Shown here in pieces: positions 5,571-6,752 of a DNA stretch of 6,752 nucleotides. Position 1 is the stretch's first letter, and every line of letters begins with the position of its first letter. Below the pieces are notes generated by a model that saw only the letters and a list, made by a program, of their open reading frames with translations, was not told the origin of the DNA and made no database searches. The position numbers and the translations under genes were made by a program. The DNA is from Pseudomonadota bacterium (GTDB lineage Bacteria > Pseudomonadota > Gammaproteobacteria > Enterobacterales > Succinivibrionaceae), in NCBI GenBank assembly GCA_023460615.1, contig JAEWPL010000296.1, positions 1 to 6,752 of the forward strand. The letters run 5' to 3'.

Positions 5571-6149
5571 ATGTTAAAAAAGCTGATAGTTTTTTTCTCG
5601 GTTGCAATTACCCTTGTGGTGCCATTTGCAATTTATTTTGGAATAAAATATCAGCTTTTAACCTATGTATTAGCTCTGCTAATTGTGGTGAATTTACTCA
5701 GGCTTACAACCTTTAACTTTAAAAATTCAAAAGTTAATGTATTGTCTAAAGTAAGTTTTTTTACAGTTATTATTCTGATAGTTTTAGCCATAACACAGCT
5801 AGTACTTAAAGATTTAAAGCTTATTTACTATTACCCTGTTGCGGTAAATTTAGTATTTTTTACAGCCTTTTTTATAAGCCTCTTTTCAAAAGAAGCTATC
5901 ATCACTAAATTTGCAAAACTAATTCATCCAAATCTTGAGCAATTTGAAATTGACTACACTAGAAAAGTAACAAAAGCTTGGTGCTTATTTTTTGTAGTCA
6001 ATGGACTTATAGCCCTTTATACCGTACTAAGTCATTCAATTGAGCTTTGGACTCTTTATAACGGGCTTATCTCCTATCTTGCTATAGGAGTATTTGCACT
6101 AATAGAGCTTTTAATAAGAAAAATTGTAAAAGCAAAACATGGAAAATAA
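5571..6149 (+). CDS. apeG: Six-helix inner-membrane protein of aryl polyene clusters (COG4648-like)
   Basis: The 192-residue protein is almost entirely membrane-embedded, with predicted helices at about 5-25, 28-46, 60-80, 87-106, 134-153 and 160-184. The conserved-looking 'YYPVAVNLVFFTAFFISLF' (87-105), 'KLIHPNL' (116-122) and 'YTRKVTKAWCLFF' (129-141) patterns match the COG4648 family that sits beside APE ligase genes. Its molecular role is unknown; a scaffold or transport function at the inner membrane is a guess. It begins four bases after the second carrier protein and overlaps the ligase start by 11 bases. Confidence 0.78.
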   Translation: MLKKLIVFFSVAITLVVPFAIYFGIKYQLLTYVLALLIVVNLLRLTTFNFKNSKVNVLSKVSFFTVIILIVLAITQLVLKDLKLIYYYPVAVNLVFFTAFFISLFSKEAIITKFAKLIHPNLEQFEIDYTRKVTKAWCLFFVVNGLIALYTVLSHSIELWTLYNGLISYLAIGVFALIELLIRKIVKAKHGK

Positions 6150-6752
6150 TACCAAAATAGCGCTATCAAGTTTTATTAGAGAAAACGACAACGATAATCA
6201 AAACTTATGGTGTACAGATAGAATTTTTAATAAAAGCTACACTTACTTAGATTTTAAGTATTTACTTTTAGCTGTAAGGTCACTACTTTCAAAAACTGAA
6301 CTTAAAAACATTGCTATTTGTACCGAGAATAGTGCTTTTTTCTCTGTGTTTTTCTTCTCCTGCTTATTAGCTAATAAAACACCTGTTCTATTAGGTAATT
6401 TTACAAAGCTTTCTTTAGCAGAAGATGCAGACAAGTATGACTTAGTTGTTACAGATGAGAATATCAAAGATTTACCAATAAAAACTTTTTTTATTGATTA
6501 TGTTGCTTTTGACGGTTTGCTTAAAAACGCAAAAGACACCTTTTCAACAGCTGATATCAACAGCATAGAGTTTTATTGTTCAGCAAAAATTGTGCTTTAC
6601 ACCTCTGGTAGCACTGGTAAATCAAAAGCAGTTACTAAAACTTTTAAACAGATGTTTGATGAAGCTGTAACTGTAGCCTCTATTACCTCAAATTTAGCAA
6701 ACACACCTAACTTAAAGGCCATTGCAACTGTACCTCCTTATCACATGTACGG
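6139..6752 (+). CDS. apeH: AMP-dependent acyl-ACP synthetase/ligase, N-terminal part (runs off right edge)
   Basis: Starting at the ATG at 6139, inside the end of the membrane protein gene, 204 codons remain open to the edge. The adenylate-forming P-loop YTSGSTGKSKAV (153-164) is intact, and PPYHMYG (198-204) corresponds to the start of the next conserved adenylation motif, here ending exactly at the window border. The N-terminal region (1-140) is short and divergent compared with large acyl-CoA synthetases, as in APE ligases. In APE biosynthesis this enzyme activates an aromatic acid, probably 4-hydroxybenzoate, as the AMP ester and loads it on a carrier protein. The rest of the adenylation domain is outside the window, so substrate-specificity residues cannot be read. 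No Shine-Dalgarno is visible, and the 11-base overlap suggests coupled translation. Confidence 0.87.
   Translation, partial: MENNTKIALSSFIRENDNDNQNLWCTDRIFNKSYTYLDFKYLLLAVRSLLSKTELKNIAICTENSAFFSVFFFSCLLANKTPVLLGNFTKLSLAEDADKYDLVVTDENIKDLPIKTFFIDYVAFDGLLKNAKDTFSTADINSIEFYCSAKIVLYTSGSTGKSKAVTKTFKQMFDEAVTVASITSNLANTPNLKAIATVPPYHMY

Noticed and set aside
6243..6467. 74-codon minus-strand open frame inside the AMP ligase gene
   Set aside because: It is antisense to a frame that carries the intact adenylation P-loop, with no independent coding evidence.
1..6752. CRISPR arrays, tRNA/rRNA genes, insertion sequences and attachment sites
   Set aside because: No spaced direct repeats, cloverleaf-like segments, transposase fragments or terminal repeats were seen; genes fill the window apart from the short gaps described.

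Overview
The window reads as a piece of chromosome from a low-GC gammaproteobacterium. The DNA is visibly AT-rich, L25 is the short single-domain form (94 codons) typical of enteric-type gammaproteobacteria, and the SohB and CvfB/YitL-type proteins also fit that class. A Succinivibrionaceae-like or similar host-associated lineage is a guess from composition and protein style only.

Positions 1-1489 are housekeeping genes on the minus strand. rplY (ribosomal protein L25) has its own promoter and a clear Rho-independent terminator. It is followed by a pair made of a CvfB/YitL-type S1-domain RNA-binding protein and the N-terminus of the inner-membrane protease SohB, which runs off the left edge. 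The 175-base divergent gap at 1490-1664 carries the rplY promoter with a 21-bp palindrome inside it, a possible hairpin at the 5' end of the rplY mRNA, and a second inverted repeat.

Positions 1665-2402 encode, on the plus strand, a lipoprotein with a BamE/SmpA-like N-terminal segment and no assigned function.

Positions 2488-6752 are the first seven genes of an aryl polyene (APE) type biosynthetic operon, cut by the right edge: a SAM methyltransferase, a half-size ketosynthase-like chain length factor, a PlsC-type acyltransferase, two acyl carrier proteins, a six-helix membrane protein (COG4648-like), and the N-terminal third or more of an AMP-dependent ligase. Genes are separated by 1-8 bases or overlap by 10-11, so a single transcript is likely. 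In known APE systems the ligase loads an aromatic acid such as 4-hydroxybenzoate onto a carrier protein, ketosynthase/chain length factor pairs with ketoreductase and dehydratases extend it into a conjugated polyene, a methyltransferase decorates the ring, and acyltransferases move the yellow pigment onto an outer-membrane lipid, where it protects against oxidative stress. The active ketosynthase, ketoreductase, dehydratases and export genes are not in the window and should lie just to the right. APE clusters are a described class, so the system is not new in kind. The novelty is mainly its presence in this lineage, plus the unexplained lipoprotein and the regulatory DNA.
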